The notes below the pieces were generated by a model. It was given only the letters and a program-made list of their open reading frames with translations, searched no databases and was not told the DNA's origin. 64,000 bases of DNA, taken from the NCBI GenBank assembly GCA_039984715.1, contig JBDWUA010000016.1:434001-498000 (forward strand), written 5' to 3'. Shown here one piece after another: positions 7,764-16,737 of this stretch; position 1 is the first letter of the stretch, and each line of letters starts with the position of its first letter. A program made the position numbers and the translations under genes. Origin of the DNA: JABSSA01 sp039984715. Its GTDB lineage: Bacteria > Pseudomonadota > Alphaproteobacteria > Rhodobacterales > Rhodobacteraceae.

Positions 7764-9302
7764 TTAATTGGGCAGGTGGATGTTAAACTGCGCGCGAATG
7801 GTTGCATCGACATCGGCATCAAATCCACATTGAGTTGGATGACTCAAAATTTCATTTTTGCGTGCGATGGTTTTGGCGATCAACTCCGGTTTATCTAACT
7901 CGGCCCATTCTTTGGGTGACGTCCGATCGGCCAGTGTGGGATAGACATATTCTGTTTGCATAAGTGCAAGCGTTTGCGCGGATCCCAGAAAATGCCCCGG
8001 TCCTTCCAGACATGTTTGCCGCATAGTTTCGACGCTGACCGAATCCTCGGTCACTTCGATTCCGCGAACACAGCGCATTGCTTGACCCAGCAAGTCATCC
8101 CCAAGGATGAGGCTTTCAAAACAAAACCCAAGTAGGGACGCATGCATACCGGCCGCTTCATAGACCATATTCAGACCTGATAAGCCGGCCATCACATTGG
8201 ACATTGCTTGTTCCCAACCCGCCTGCATGTCGGGCATTTTACTGTCTGCAATTCCTGCGGCGGCACCACCGGGTAAATCGTAAAAGCGATGCATTTGCGC
8301 GCAACCCGCAGTCAGCAAAGCCTGTTCACCAGAACCGCCTGACATAGCACCGGTACGCAAGTCACTGACAAAGGGCCATGTCCCAAAGACAACCGGGTGA
8401 CCCGGTTTGATCGCATGCACATAGATCAGTCCAGCCAGACATTCCGAAACAGCTTGCACAATAGCCCCAGCGATTGGGGCAGGGGCTGTTGCACCGGCCT
8501 GACCCGCACTGAGCAGCAGAACAGGCATACCGGCGCGTATGCAGGCCTCCATAATTTCGCAGCTTTCGGTTGCGAACTTCATCGGAGGTACGACGAAACA
8601 GTTGGAATTGGACATAAACGGACGCGCACGCCATGCGTCTTCTCCGCCAGCGATATGGTGCAGCATTTCGATTGCATCGTGAACATAGGCGGCTTCGGTG
8701 AATGAGACACCGATATGTTTCTTGGTCCCAGTGGTGCAGGCATAGATCGAGTTCAGATCCATTTCACGATTGTCGATGATATCGCGGGCAACCATTGGGC
8801 GTTGCAGAAAATGAATATTGTCGAGCTGTTCGACGATCCGGGCCGCGTCATGCAAATCCTGAAGCGTGGTTTCACGGTAGTCGTTGCCATCGACATCGAC
8901 GATATGCACCGCCGCACCTGCCGTCCCATAATGAACGCGCGTTCCGTTTAATTCCAGATCATGTTTGGCGTCGCGCCCATGAAAGGTGACGGAACGATTG
9001 GCTTTGGCCAGAACATCTTCGACCAGTGCACGTGGAAACCGCAATCGGCCATCATCACCTTCAATGGCCCCAATGGCTTTCATTGCCTGAACGCCACTTT
9101 CGGGGGCTTGTGATAAGCCAATTGTTTCAAGGGCTTCTAGCGCGGCTTCGTGAATGCGTGCCATCCCTTCGTTGGTCAATGGCGAATATGTACCACCAGA
9201 AAGGCCAGATCTGACGGGGCGCAAGTGATCGGGCAAGGCAGAGGCGCGTGCAGCACGTCGTGCGGCCCTGCCTCCACTGCGTTGAGATGTTTGTTGGTTC
9301 AT
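7764..9302 (-). CDS. Trimethylamine methyltransferase (MttB) family protein, non-pyrrolysine
   Basis: COG5598-type corrinoid-dependent methyltransferase. MttB homologues transfer a methyl group from a quaternary or tertiary amine to a corrinoid protein. 512 residues from ATG at 9300-9302 (MNQQTSQRSGGRAARRAA), with TGGAAA upstream; an ATG at 9320 lacks a ribosome site. The frame is uninterrupted, so there is no in-frame amber codon for pyrrolysine. This makes it the non-Pyl subgroup, whose characterised members (MtgB-like) act on glycine betaine or related betaines. A TIM-barrel-like body is evident (YAEAA, GGSGEQALLTAGCAQ, GLGLN-like segments). No corrinoid protein or activator gene is adjacent, so the substrate cannot be inferred. 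Abundant in marine Roseobacters. Confidence 0.9.
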   Translation of the reverse strand: MNQQTSQRSGGRAARRAARASALPDHLRPVRSGLSGGTYSPLTNEGMARIHEAALEALETIGLSQAPESGVQAMKAIGAIEGDDGRLRFPRALVEDVLAKANRSVTFHGRDAKHDLELNGTRVHYGTAGAAVHIVDVDGNDYRETTLQDLHDAARIVEQLDNIHFLQRPMVARDIIDNREMDLNSIYACTTGTKKHIGVSFTEAAYVHDAIEMLHHIAGGEDAWRARPFMSNSNCFVVPPMKFATESCEIMEACIRAGMPVLLLSAGQAGATAPAPIAGAIVQAVSECLAGLIYVHAIKPGHPVVFGTWPFVSDLRTGAMSGGSGEQALLTAGCAQMHRFYDLPGGAAAGIADSKMPDMQAGWEQAMSNVMAGLSGLNMVYEAAGMHASLLGFCFESLILGDDLLGQAMRCVRGIEVTEDSVSVETMRQTCLEGPGHFLGSAQTLALMQTEYVYPTLADRTSPKEWAELDKPELIAKTIARKNEILSHPTQCGFDADVDATIRAQFNIHLPN

Positions 9303-9635
9303 TTGGGATTTTCCAGACATTAATTGTAAAGATAACATGGCGTTCTTCACAAAAATGCTGGTCGTCCCCGCGCAGCACGACCGCGTTCAGCCCCGATTGT
9401 GCGTACAATCAAGTTTATCTTGCAGCTTTCGGCCTGCATCAAACGCATCATCTGCGACTGTCCTTACCCTTTGTCGTAAGGACAGCGTCTTTTAGACCTA
9501 CCAAACGGTCGCGCCTGTTTGCGACACCGTTTGCGACATCGGTTGAACGGCTTTGCACAAGTTTGTGTTTCGCAAGGCGCGGATTCGGCCCAAATGCCGA
9601 TCCGCGTTTTAACGTGTCTTAATAGGGGGCTCGCG
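9303..9635. other. Intergenic region with a hairpin and tandem 12-mer repeats
   Basis: 333 bp upstream of the MttB-family gene, no gene seen. CTGTCCTTAC at 9458-9467 is perfectly repeated in inverse at 9476-9485 (GTAAGGACAG) with an 8-nt gap. Further right, GTTTGCGACACC (9517-9528) is followed directly by GTTTGCGACATC (9529-9540), a tandem 12-mer. CAAACGG at about 9502-9508 mirrors the CCGTTTG that spans the repeat junction. These repeats look like binding sites for a regulator of the methyltransferase gene. Which protein binds is unknown. Confidence 0.45.
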
Positions 9636-10802
9636 TCAGAAAGTGTCCGCAAATGCCACAAGTCGGGTTAGAGCATCTGCAAAAGCATCATCCGCCACCG
9701 TCATAGCAACACGGATATGGCCGCGGGCCGCATGACCAAAGCTTTCTCCGGGCATGACGGCAATATGTGTTTCATCCAGCAACCGATTGGCAAATTCCAG
9801 TCCTGACAATCCGGTCGCGCGGATATCCAACATTAAATACATCGCACCTTGCGCCGGGATAAGGCCCACTGTGTTTTGTCTGGCCAAGATGTCCTGTGCC
9901 AAAGAACGCCGTCTGCGAAAGGGCGCGCCGACTTCATCTTCAAAGCTTGTACCCAGTGCCAAAGCATACACACTGGCATCCTGAATAAATCCCGGAACGC
10001 CGTAAGTTGTGACCGTTGCCAGATCGATCAGATGTGCAATCGCGTCTTCTGGACCAATCACCCAACCGCATCGCGATCCGGTCATTGCGTGACTTTTGGA
10101 CATAGACCCAACAACAAGCGTACGTTCCGCCATGTGCGGCAAAGACCGGGGGGACTTATGTGTGCCTTCCCAAACCTGGGTGTCATACACCTCGTCAGAA
10201 ATTAGCCAAAGATCGTTATCCTGACAGACTTCTGCGATGCCGTTCAATGTCGTATCGGAATAAACCGTTCCAGTTGGGTTGTTGGGTGTGTTGATCAACA
10301 AGCTTTTGGCCCCATTCGCAGCAGCCACCAAATCGTCCTTGCGCGGTTGGAACGCATCCGCCGCACGTGTTTCGATACGGCGCGGAACGGCACCGCATCC
10401 TCGGATCGTGCCGGGATAAGTCGCATAATAGGGATCAAGATACAGGGCGATGTCTCCGGGATCGCAAGCGGCACTATGGGCTGCAAACAATGCGGATTGC
10501 CCACCGGGCGTGATCAGAACATTCTCGCGGCGTGTTGGAACACCGGTTCGATCCTGCGTGCGTTGGGCAACAGCAGAGCGCAAAGCATCCGTGCCGGGCA
10601 CCATAGCATATCCTGTGTGACCAGACATGGCGGCGCGATGCATGTCTTGCAGGATTGGCGCAGCGGTTCGAATGTCGTGCTCGCCAATTGTCAATTCGGT
10701 GACATCTTGCCCCTCATCAATCATTTTACGCGCACGCGTGAACACATCCCAACCATCGCCTTCTTCACCGTTCAAGCCTGTTATCCGATGGGACAGATGC
10801 AT
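9636..10802 (-). CDS. PLP-dependent class I/II aminotransferase
   Basis: 388 residues, fold type I aminotransferase (AAT_I), cytoplasmic. Family features: the INTPNNPTG segment near residue 170 (substrate and cofactor binding), SDEVYD near 202 (Asp to the pyridine nitrogen), and VGSMSKSHAMTGSRCGW near 232, with the PLP Schiff-base lysine in SMSKS and the phosphate-binding Arg following. The C-terminal half has PGESFG and a conserved Arg in HIRVAM. Substrate specificity cannot be read from the sequence; homologues are annotated loosely as aspartate or aromatic aminotransferases. It is on its own transcript, 333 bp upstream of the MttB-family gene on the same strand. Divergent from the cysS leader region. 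Confidence 0.93.
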   Translation of the reverse strand: MHLSHRITGLNGEEGDGWDVFTRARKMIDEGQDVTELTIGEHDIRTAAPILQDMHRAAMSGHTGYAMVPGTDALRSAVAQRTQDRTGVPTRRENVLITPGGQSALFAAHSAACDPGDIALYLDPYYATYPGTIRGCGAVPRRIETRAADAFQPRKDDLVAAANGAKSLLINTPNNPTGTVYSDTTLNGIAEVCQDNDLWLISDEVYDTQVWEGTHKSPRSLPHMAERTLVVGSMSKSHAMTGSRCGWVIGPEDAIAHLIDLATVTTYGVPGFIQDASVYALALGTSFEDEVGAPFRRRRSLAQDILARQNTVGLIPAQGAMYLMLDIRATGLSGLEFANRLLDETHIAVMPGESFGHAARGHIRVAMTVADDAFADALTRLVAFADTF

Positions 10803-10913
10803 CGCGTTCTCCGATAATTTTGGGGACTCAGAATAGGTGGACAGGGCCAGAGGATTAGGGCGAAGTCAACACCACCCTTGACCGCATTGTCGCTCCGGGC
10901 GTAAGGGTGAGGC

Positions 10914-10955
10914 ATGAACCGTATTTGCATCATTACGTGCTGCATTACCTGCTGA
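10914..10955 (+). CDS. Putative Cys/Ile-rich leader peptide upstream of cysS-cimA
   Basis: A 13-codon frame, MNRICIITCCITC, begins at ATG 10914 with AAGGG 6 nt upstream and ends in TGA at 10953-10955, 79 bp before cysS. It has four Cys codons, including a tandem pair, four Ile codons and two Thr codons. Downstream, GCGGGCC (10965-10971) can pair with GGCCCGC (11005-11011), and GCGGGCCGGTT can alternatively pair with most of AACCGCCGCGC (11015-11025), just before the cysS Shine-Dalgarno GAGGA. This is the layout expected of ribosome-stalling attenuation in which cysteinyl-tRNA (and perhaps Ile-tRNA) supply controls the operon. The peptide content fits both first genes: cysS charges Cys, and cimA starts isoleucine synthesis. 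The mechanism is inferred. Confidence 0.6.
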   Translation: MNRICIITCCITC

Positions 10956-11034
10956 GATACTCAAGCGGGCCGGTTTTTCTTTTCCTTCTATGATAGACTT
11001 GATAGGCCCGCGCCAACCGCCGCGCGAGGACGCT

Positions 11035-12420
11035 ATGGACATTCAGTTATACAATACTGCGACCCGGTCGAAAGAACGCTTTCAACCCATCGACCCAAAG
11101 AACGTGCGCCTCTATCTCTGCGGCCCAACGGTGTACGATCGCGCGCATCTGGGCAATGCACGGCCAGTTTTGGTATTTGATGTGCTGAACCGACTGCTGC
11201 GCCATGTTTATGGCGATGACGCAGTGACTTATGTGCGAAACTTCACTGATGTTGATGATAAGATTAATGCCACTGCTTTGGCCCGTAAAGAAGCGGGTGC
11301 GGCCGGATCATTAGAAGAGTTGGTGCGCGAACGATCTGATGAAACCATCAGCTGGTATCACGCCGACATGGATGCTCTTGGCGCGCGACGCCCCGACCAC
11401 GAACCCCGGGCAACGGATTACATTCAACAGATGATCGATCTGATCGCTCAATTGGAGGGCGACGGGTTTGCCTATGCCAAAGATGGGCACGTGTTGTTCC
11501 GTGTGCGCAAGTACAAGGAATATGGCCAATTGTCAGGTCGTTCAGTGGACGACATGATTGCGGGGGCTCGCGTCGAAATCGCCCCCTATAAGGAAGACCC
11601 GATGGATTTTGTGCTGTGGAAGCCATCCGATGATGAATTGCCCGGTTGGGACAGCCCGTGGGGACGGGGGCGTCCGGGCTGGCATATCGAATGTTCCGCA
11701 ATGGCCAAAGCGCTGTTGGGTGATACCTTCGACATTCATGGGGGCGGCAATGATCTGCAATTCCCACATCACGAGAATGAAATCGCCCAATCCAAATGTG
11801 CGGGCCACGGCTTTGCCAATGTGTGGATGCACAATGAGATGTTGCAGGTGGAAGGCAAGAAGATGTCCAAGTCCTTGGGCAATTTCTTCACCGTGCGCGA
11901 CTTGCTGGATCAAGGCGTTCCGGGCGAGGTGATCCGTTTTGTGATGCTGAGCACGCATTACCGCAAACCAATGGATTGGACGGAAAAGAAACGCCGTGAC
12001 GCTGAAGCGACTTTGCGCAAATGGCGCGGCCAAACGGCGGGTGTGGCGTTGGATGCCAGTTTGGAACAAGCAACTGACGCGTTGTCGGATGATCTGAATG
12101 TGTCAGAAGTCGTTATGCGTATGCACAGCTTGTCCAGCCAAGGCGAATTTGCGGCGTTAAAAGCGACCGGTGCTATGATTGGCCTGTTAAGTGATGCAAT
12201 GGGTGATTGGTGTGTCGAACCGGTTTTTGATCTTGATGCCTATGCATCAAAATTAGCGGATGCGCGGACCATGGCGATGGCCAGCAAAGATTTCTCTGTG
12301 GTTGATCAACTTAAGTCAGGCTTGATTGATGCGGGGGTTGAAGTGCGCATGTCAAAAGATGGTGTTGAATTGGTGCCGAATGCAGACTTTGATTCAGCCA
12401 AACTGGAGGGATTGTTATGA
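11035..12420 (+). CDS. cysS: Cysteine--tRNA ligase
   Basis: Class I aminoacyl-tRNA synthetase charging tRNA-Cys in the cytoplasm. 461 residues from ATG 11035 (MDIQLYNTATRSKERF), which has GAGGA 5 nt upstream. An in-frame ATG-like start at 10990 would add residues unlike the family. Signature motifs: CGPTVYDRAHLGN near residues 28-40 (zinc-ligand Cys and HIGH-type HLGN), HIECSAMA near 218 and HHENEIAQ (further zinc ligands), and KKMSKSLGN near 275 (KMSKS loop). Length is normal. It is the first structural gene of an operon with cimA, which overlaps its stop by 4 bp (ATGA), and is preceded by a Cys-rich leader peptide. Confidence 0.98.
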   Translation: MDIQLYNTATRSKERFQPIDPKNVRLYLCGPTVYDRAHLGNARPVLVFDVLNRLLRHVYGDDAVTYVRNFTDVDDKINATALARKEAGAAGSLEELVRERSDETISWYHADMDALGARRPDHEPRATDYIQQMIDLIAQLEGDGFAYAKDGHVLFRVRKYKEYGQLSGRSVDDMIAGARVEIAPYKEDPMDFVLWKPSDDELPGWDSPWGRGRPGWHIECSAMAKALLGDTFDIHGGGNDLQFPHHENEIAQSKCAGHGFANVWMHNEMLQVEGKKMSKSLGNFFTVRDLLDQGVPGEVIRFVMLSTHYRKPMDWTEKKRRDAEATLRKWRGQTAGVALDASLEQATDALSDDLNVSEVVMRMHSLSSQGEFAALKATGAMIGLLSDAMGDWCVEPVFDLDAYASKLADARTMAMASKDFSVVDQLKSGLIDAGVEVRMSKDGVELVPNADFDSAKLEGLL

Positions 12421-14048
12421 CCAAGGAACGTCTCTCGCTTTTTGACACGACATTGCGTGACGGGCAGCAAACGCAGGGTGTTCAGTTTTCGACTGCTGAA
12501 AAAGTGCAAATCGCAAACGCTTTGGATGCGATTGGAATTGATTACATCGAAGGCGGTTGGCCGGGGGCAAACCCAACCGACAGCGCATTTTTTGATGAGG
12601 CTCCGAAAACGCGCGCGCGCATGACCGCTTTTGGCATGACCAAACGGGCAGGGCGTTCGGCTGCGAATGACGACGTGTTGGCGGCTGTTATGAATGCGGG
12701 CACGGATACGGTATGTCTGGTTGGCAAATCCCATGTGTTTCATGTGGAAACTGCGCTGGGCATCACTCGCGCAGAAAACATCGCCAATATCGCGGACAGC
12801 TTTTCGCACATTGTCGGGCAAGGGCGCGAAGCATTGTATGATGCGGAACATTTCTTTGACGGCTACAAAGCGGATTCTGAATATGCGCTTGGCTGCTTGC
12901 ATGCCGCATTTGAGGCAGGGTGCCGTTGGATTGTGTTATGCGACACAAATGGCGGGACGCTGCCTGACGAAATTGGCCGGATTACAAGCGAAGTGATTGC
13001 CGCTGGTATTCCGGGTGATCGGTTGGGCATCCATACGCATAATGATACCGAAACGGCTGTGGCGGGGTCCTTGGCCGCTGTCATAGCGGGTGCACGGCAA
13101 ATCCAAGGAACGTTGAACGGTTTGGGTGAACGCTGCGGCAATGCAAATCTGACCACGATCATACCGACATTGTTGTTGAAAGAACCCTTCAAAAGCCAAT
13201 TTGAAACCGGGGTAACGCAAGACGCTTTGCAAAATCTGACGCGAGTCAGCCGGATGCTGGATGATATTTTGAACCGTGTGCCGCAAAAACAGGCCGCCTT
13301 TGTGGGGGCATCCGCTTTTGCGCATAAAGCAGGTTTGCATGCTTCTGCCATCCTGAAAGACCCGACAACCTATGAACATATCGAACCAAGTATCGTCGGG
13401 AATGCACGGGTCATTCCGATGTCAAACCAAGCAGGTCAGTCCAATTTGCGCCGACGCTTGGCCGAAGCGGGTTTGGATGTCGCACGGGACGATCCTGCTT
13501 TGCCGCGCATTTTGGATCGGATCAAAGACCGCGAGGCAGAAGGCTATAGCTATGATACCGCACAGGCGTCATTTGAATTGATTGCACGGGATGAACTGGG
13601 GCTGTTGCCGGACTTTTTCGAGGTCAAACGGTATCGAGTGTCGGTCGAACGCCGGAAAAACAAATACAATAAAATGGTGTCGTTGTCCGAGGCCGTCGTC
13701 GTTGTGAAAGTGGACGGGCAAAAGGTACTGAGCGTGTCAGAAAGTATGGATGCGCAAGGCAATGACCGTGGCCCGGTGAACGCGCTGTCCAAAGCATTGG
13801 CCAAGGACTTAGGGCGCTTTCAAAAGCATGTGGAAGACATACGGCTTGTTGATTTCAAGGTTCGCATAACACAAGGCGGAACAGAGGCTGTGACCCGTGT
13901 CATCATCGACAGCGAAGACGCGCAAGGACGACGTTGGGCGACATGCGGTGTGTCAGCCAACTTGGTCGATGCGTCCTTTGAGGCACTTTTGGACGCTGTC
14001 CGATGGAAGTTGGTACGAGACGGGGCTTTGGCACAGGCTGCTGAATGA
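12417..14048 (+). CDS. cimA: (R)-citramalate synthase
   Basis: Condenses pyruvate with acetyl-CoA to citramalate, the first step of the threonine-independent route to 2-oxobutyrate and isoleucine. 543 residues. The N-terminal TIM barrel carries DTTLRDGQQTQGV near residue 10 (family signature with metal-binding Asp) and the metal-binding HTHND near 205. GLGERCGNANL near 235 is a second family signature. The C-terminal part (from about 400) corresponds to the LeuA-type allosteric dimer domain that binds the end product. The GQQTQGV sequence and the length separate CimA from LeuA and homocitrate synthase. Translationally coupled to cysS by a 4-bp overlap. Confidence 0.95.
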   Translation: MTKERLSLFDTTLRDGQQTQGVQFSTAEKVQIANALDAIGIDYIEGGWPGANPTDSAFFDEAPKTRARMTAFGMTKRAGRSAANDDVLAAVMNAGTDTVCLVGKSHVFHVETALGITRAENIANIADSFSHIVGQGREALYDAEHFFDGYKADSEYALGCLHAAFEAGCRWIVLCDTNGGTLPDEIGRITSEVIAAGIPGDRLGIHTHNDTETAVAGSLAAVIAGARQIQGTLNGLGERCGNANLTTIIPTLLLKEPFKSQFETGVTQDALQNLTRVSRMLDDILNRVPQKQAAFVGASAFAHKAGLHASAILKDPTTYEHIEPSIVGNARVIPMSNQAGQSNLRRRLAEAGLDVARDDPALPRILDRIKDREAEGYSYDTAQASFELIARDELGLLPDFFEVKRYRVSVERRKNKYNKMVSLSEAVVVVKVDGQKVLSVSESMDAQGNDRGPVNALSKALAKDLGRFQKHVEDIRLVDFKVRITQGGTEAVTRVIIDSEDAQGRRWATCGVSANLVDASFEALLDAVRWKLVRDGALAQAAE

Positions 14049-14055
14049 TCATCTG

Positions 14056-14802
14056 ATGCTTGATCCGGATACTCTTGCCTGTGCGCAGATCGTTGAAAAA
14101 GGCGATCCGTTGCGATTTCGAACGGTTATGGCCGCGCCATTGGATGTGCGGGCCAAGTTATTTCCGCTTTATGCATTCAATGTCGAAGTCAGCCGCGCCC
14201 CGTGGGTCACTGCTGAACCGATGATTGCTGAAATGCGCCTGCAATGGTGGCGTGATGTTCTCGAAGAAATCGCACAGGGCCGGGATGTGCGGCGTCACGA
14301 GGTCGCAACCCCGCTTGCTGCGGTGCTGTCGGCCAATGATGCGCAAGCGCTTGATCAATTGATCGTGGCGCGGCGCTGGGATTGTTATCGTGATCCGTTC
14401 GAGGATATCGACCATTTTCAAGGCTATGTGGACAAGACCGCGGGTCTGTTGATGGAAATCTGCGCGCGAGTGCTTGGCGTCCAAGATGTACAAGGCCCGC
14501 GCGATTTGGGGTTCGGCGCAGGTCTTGCCGCGTTCTTGCGGGCGACACCCGCGTTGGAAACCGCCGGGCGTATCCCTTTGGTTGACGGAACACATGCGGG
14601 GTTACGTCAACTGGCACAGATCGGGTTGGACCGGATGGGCGCGCCTTTGGGGCAGGCTGGGTCTGCGTTTTGGCCTGCCATTGGGGCGCGTCAGACATTG
14701 TTGCAAGTGATCAAAGATCCCGCAGCCGTTGCTGACGGGCGGCTTGACCCAGGCATCACCACATGGCGTTTGATGAAAGCGTCCGTCTTTAAGCGGCTTT
14801 AG
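14056..14802 (+). CDS. Squalene/phytoene synthase family protein (NDUFAF6-like)
   Basis: 248 residues from ATG 14056, 7 bp after the cimA stop. The fold is that of trans-isoprenyl synthases, but the family's aspartate-rich DxxxD motifs are weak. The pattern LFPLYAFNVEVSRAPW...AEMRLQWWRDVLEEI (residues 37-75) resembles the NDUFAF6 branch, which in mitochondria assists respiratory complex I assembly. HFQGYVDKTAGLLMEICARV near 123 matches the synthase helix with its first acidic cluster replaced. So a non-catalytic or altered role is more likely than carotenoid synthesis, and no carotenoid genes are nearby. Last gene of the cysS-cimA transcript and convergent with the MFS gene 3 bp away. Confidence 0.8.
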   Translation: MLDPDTLACAQIVEKGDPLRFRTVMAAPLDVRAKLFPLYAFNVEVSRAPWVTAEPMIAEMRLQWWRDVLEEIAQGRDVRRHEVATPLAAVLSANDAQALDQLIVARRWDCYRDPFEDIDHFQGYVDKTAGLLMEICARVLGVQDVQGPRDLGFGAGLAAFLRATPALETAGRIPLVDGTHAGLRQLAQIGLDRMGAPLGQAGSAFWPAIGARQTLLQVIKDPAAVADGRLDPGITTWRLMKASVFKRL

Positions 14803-14805
14803 CCT

Positions 14806-16029
14806 TTAGGCAGCTGACGATTTTGGCTGCAAAACCATCCAGATCAAAGCGCCACCGGCAAGTGTCAGAAACGGCACCATTGCCATGTTCACAGCCGTCC
14901 AACCAGACACTGGATCAGTCCCTGCGCAATTCATCAGACCACCAGAGGCAAGGGATGCAATGGTCACAGCACCAAAGACGATCAGGTCGTTCAATCCTTG
15001 CATGCGTCCCCGTTCTTGCGGTGAATGTTCACCGGCCAACATGGTCGTGGCCCCGATAAAGCCGAAATTCCAGCCAAGCCCAAGCAGGATGAGCGCAATA
15101 AAGAAATTCTCAAGTGTGACCCCTGACAAGGCGACAATGCCCGCGCCAGCAAGGATCAACAGACCAAGCCCCATAATCCGCTCAACGCCAAATCGCGCGA
15201 TCAAATGACCGGTGAAAAAGGACGGAACAAACATTGCCAGAACATGCCCTGTTACGACATGGCCGGCTGAGACTTCGGAAAATCCGCACCCGACTACAGC
15301 CAAAGGCGTGGACGTCATCACAAGATTCATCAGGGAATAGGAAACTGCCCCGCAAATCACCGCGACCAGAATGCGTGGATTGCGCAACAATTCACCGTTC
15401 GTCCGCATTGGGATGTCACCCGTCTTGGGTGGGGCAGGCTTTGGAATATCCATCAAAGAGAAAATAAATAACCCAATGACATTCATCACCGCGATGGCAA
15501 GATAGACCGGAATATAGCGTTCGTGACTGGCGATGCCTGACCCTTCGGACAAGTATGTTGCAAGTTGCGGCCCGATAATGGCCGACAACAACCCACCGGC
15601 CATGACATATGAAATTGCCTTGGGGCGAAATTTTTCAGACGCGGTGTCGGCCGCGGCAAATCGGTAAAACCCATGCGCGGACATATAGATACCAGTCAGA
15701 TAGCTACCGGCGAGAAACAACCAAAAGTTTGCAATGGATAACGCATAGGCCGACAGCAAAGCCCCTGCCATTCCGCCCAAAACGCCGACCGAAAACCCGA
15801 ATCTGCGCCCAAATCGTTGCATGACTGGGCTGATCCATGGGGCTGTGGTCATGGACCCAAAAACAATCAGTGATATCGGCAGAGTCGCAAGACAAATAAA
15901 GGGGGTTAGTTGTTGTCCGGCCAATCCACCGACCACAAAAACCATAGGCATTTGGCTGCCCAACAAAGCTTGGGCGATCACCAATACGGCGACATTGCGT
16001 TTTGCGCGACGATCATCATTTTGGTCCAT
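14806..16029 (-). CDS. MFS family transporter
   Basis: 407 residues from ATG at 16027-16029 (MDQNDDRRAKRN); longer starts would cover the promoter region. Hydrophobic segments occur throughout, consistent with 12 transmembrane helices of the major facilitator superfamily. The first loop 2-3 carries a MQRFGRRFGF stretch resembling the MFS signature GxxxDrxGrr. It ends in a short cytoplasmic tail. Substrate unknown; the closest feel is a drug/metabolite efflux permease of the YcaD/bicyclomycin type. Convergent with the NDUFAF6-like gene and divergent from the DNA glycosylase, so it has its own promoter. Confidence 0.88.
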   Translation of the reverse strand: MDQNDDRRAKRNVAVLVIAQALLGSQMPMVFVVGGLAGQQLTPFICLATLPISLIVFGSMTTAPWISPVMQRFGRRFGFSVGVLGGMAGALLSAYALSIANFWLFLAGSYLTGIYMSAHGFYRFAAADTASEKFRPKAISYVMAGGLLSAIIGPQLATYLSEGSGIASHERYIPVYLAIAVMNVIGLFIFSLMDIPKPAPPKTGDIPMRTNGELLRNPRILVAVICGAVSYSLMNLVMTSTPLAVVGCGFSEVSAGHVVTGHVLAMFVPSFFTGHLIARFGVERIMGLGLLILAGAGIVALSGVTLENFFIALILLGLGWNFGFIGATTMLAGEHSPQERGRMQGLNDLIVFGAVTIASLASGGLMNCAGTDPVSGWTAVNMAMVPFLTLAGGALIWMVLQPKSSAA

Positions 16030-16104
16030 GCCTGTCGTGCTATCCGCTTCGCTGAGGTGCGGCAAGGGCTTGTATTCGGGCAAATCGATCCTATCGTCGC
16101 CGCA

Positions 16105-16737
16105 ATGAGGGATGCACAAATAATAACCTGCCAGGCTGATGTGGATGTGGGGGCACAATGGCTAAGCCAAAACGACGCGCGTTTGGCATCCGCATACGAA
16201 GAAACCGGTCAATTACCCCTGCGATTGCGTGACGATGGGTTTGCCCAATTGTTAAGCGCCATTGTCAGCCAACAGGTTTCAACAGCGTCTGCGGCGGCCA
16301 TCTGGTCGCGCATGCAAGATGCGGACCTAACCAGCGAAAACACGGTGTCAGTTGCCAGTGCCGAAGATTTGCGGGCCGTCGGATTAAGCCGTCAAAAAAT
16401 CGCGTATGCTCATGCCTTGGCTGCGGCCAAAATCGATTATGCGGCGCTGCGACATGCAACCGATGCCGATGTGATCAAAACATTGACCCAAGTAAAAGGC
16501 ATCGGTGTTTGGACGGCCGAGATTTACGCGATGTTTTCTTTGGGACGCCCAGACGTCTTTGCGCCCAATGATCTGGCCTTGCAGGAAGCGGCGCGTTTGA
16601 TCTTTGATCTGCCTGAACGACCAACCGAACGCGAACTGCGCAAAATGTCATTGGATTGGTCGCCGTGGCGGGCTGTTGCCGCGCGCTTGTTCTTTGCGTA
16701 CTACCGAATTTCCAAAGGCCGAGAGGGAGTACGATGA
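16105..16737 (+). CDS. DNA-3-methyladenine glycosylase II (AlkA-type HhH-GPD)
   Basis: Base-excision repair glycosylase removing alkylated purines. 210 residues from ATG 16105 (MRDAQIITCQADVDVG). An upstream frame extension to 15910 runs antisense into the MFS gene and is not needed. Family motifs: LLSAIVSQQVSTASAAAIW near residue 53, the helix-hairpin-helix LTQVKGIGVWTAEIYAMF near 125-143, and the Gly/Pro-rich loop with the catalytic Asp in FAPNDLALQEA near 152. Length matches short bacterial AlkA proteins lacking the N-terminal domain of E. coli AlkA. The esterase gene overlaps its stop by 4 bp. Confidence 0.93.
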   Translation: MRDAQIITCQADVDVGAQWLSQNDARLASAYEETGQLPLRLRDDGFAQLLSAIVSQQVSTASAAAIWSRMQDADLTSENTVSVASAEDLRAVGLSRQKIAYAHALAAAKIDYAALRHATDADVIKTLTQVKGIGVWTAEIYAMFSLGRPDVFAPNDLALQEAARLIFDLPERPTERELRKMSLDWSPWRAVAARLFFAYYRISKGREGVR

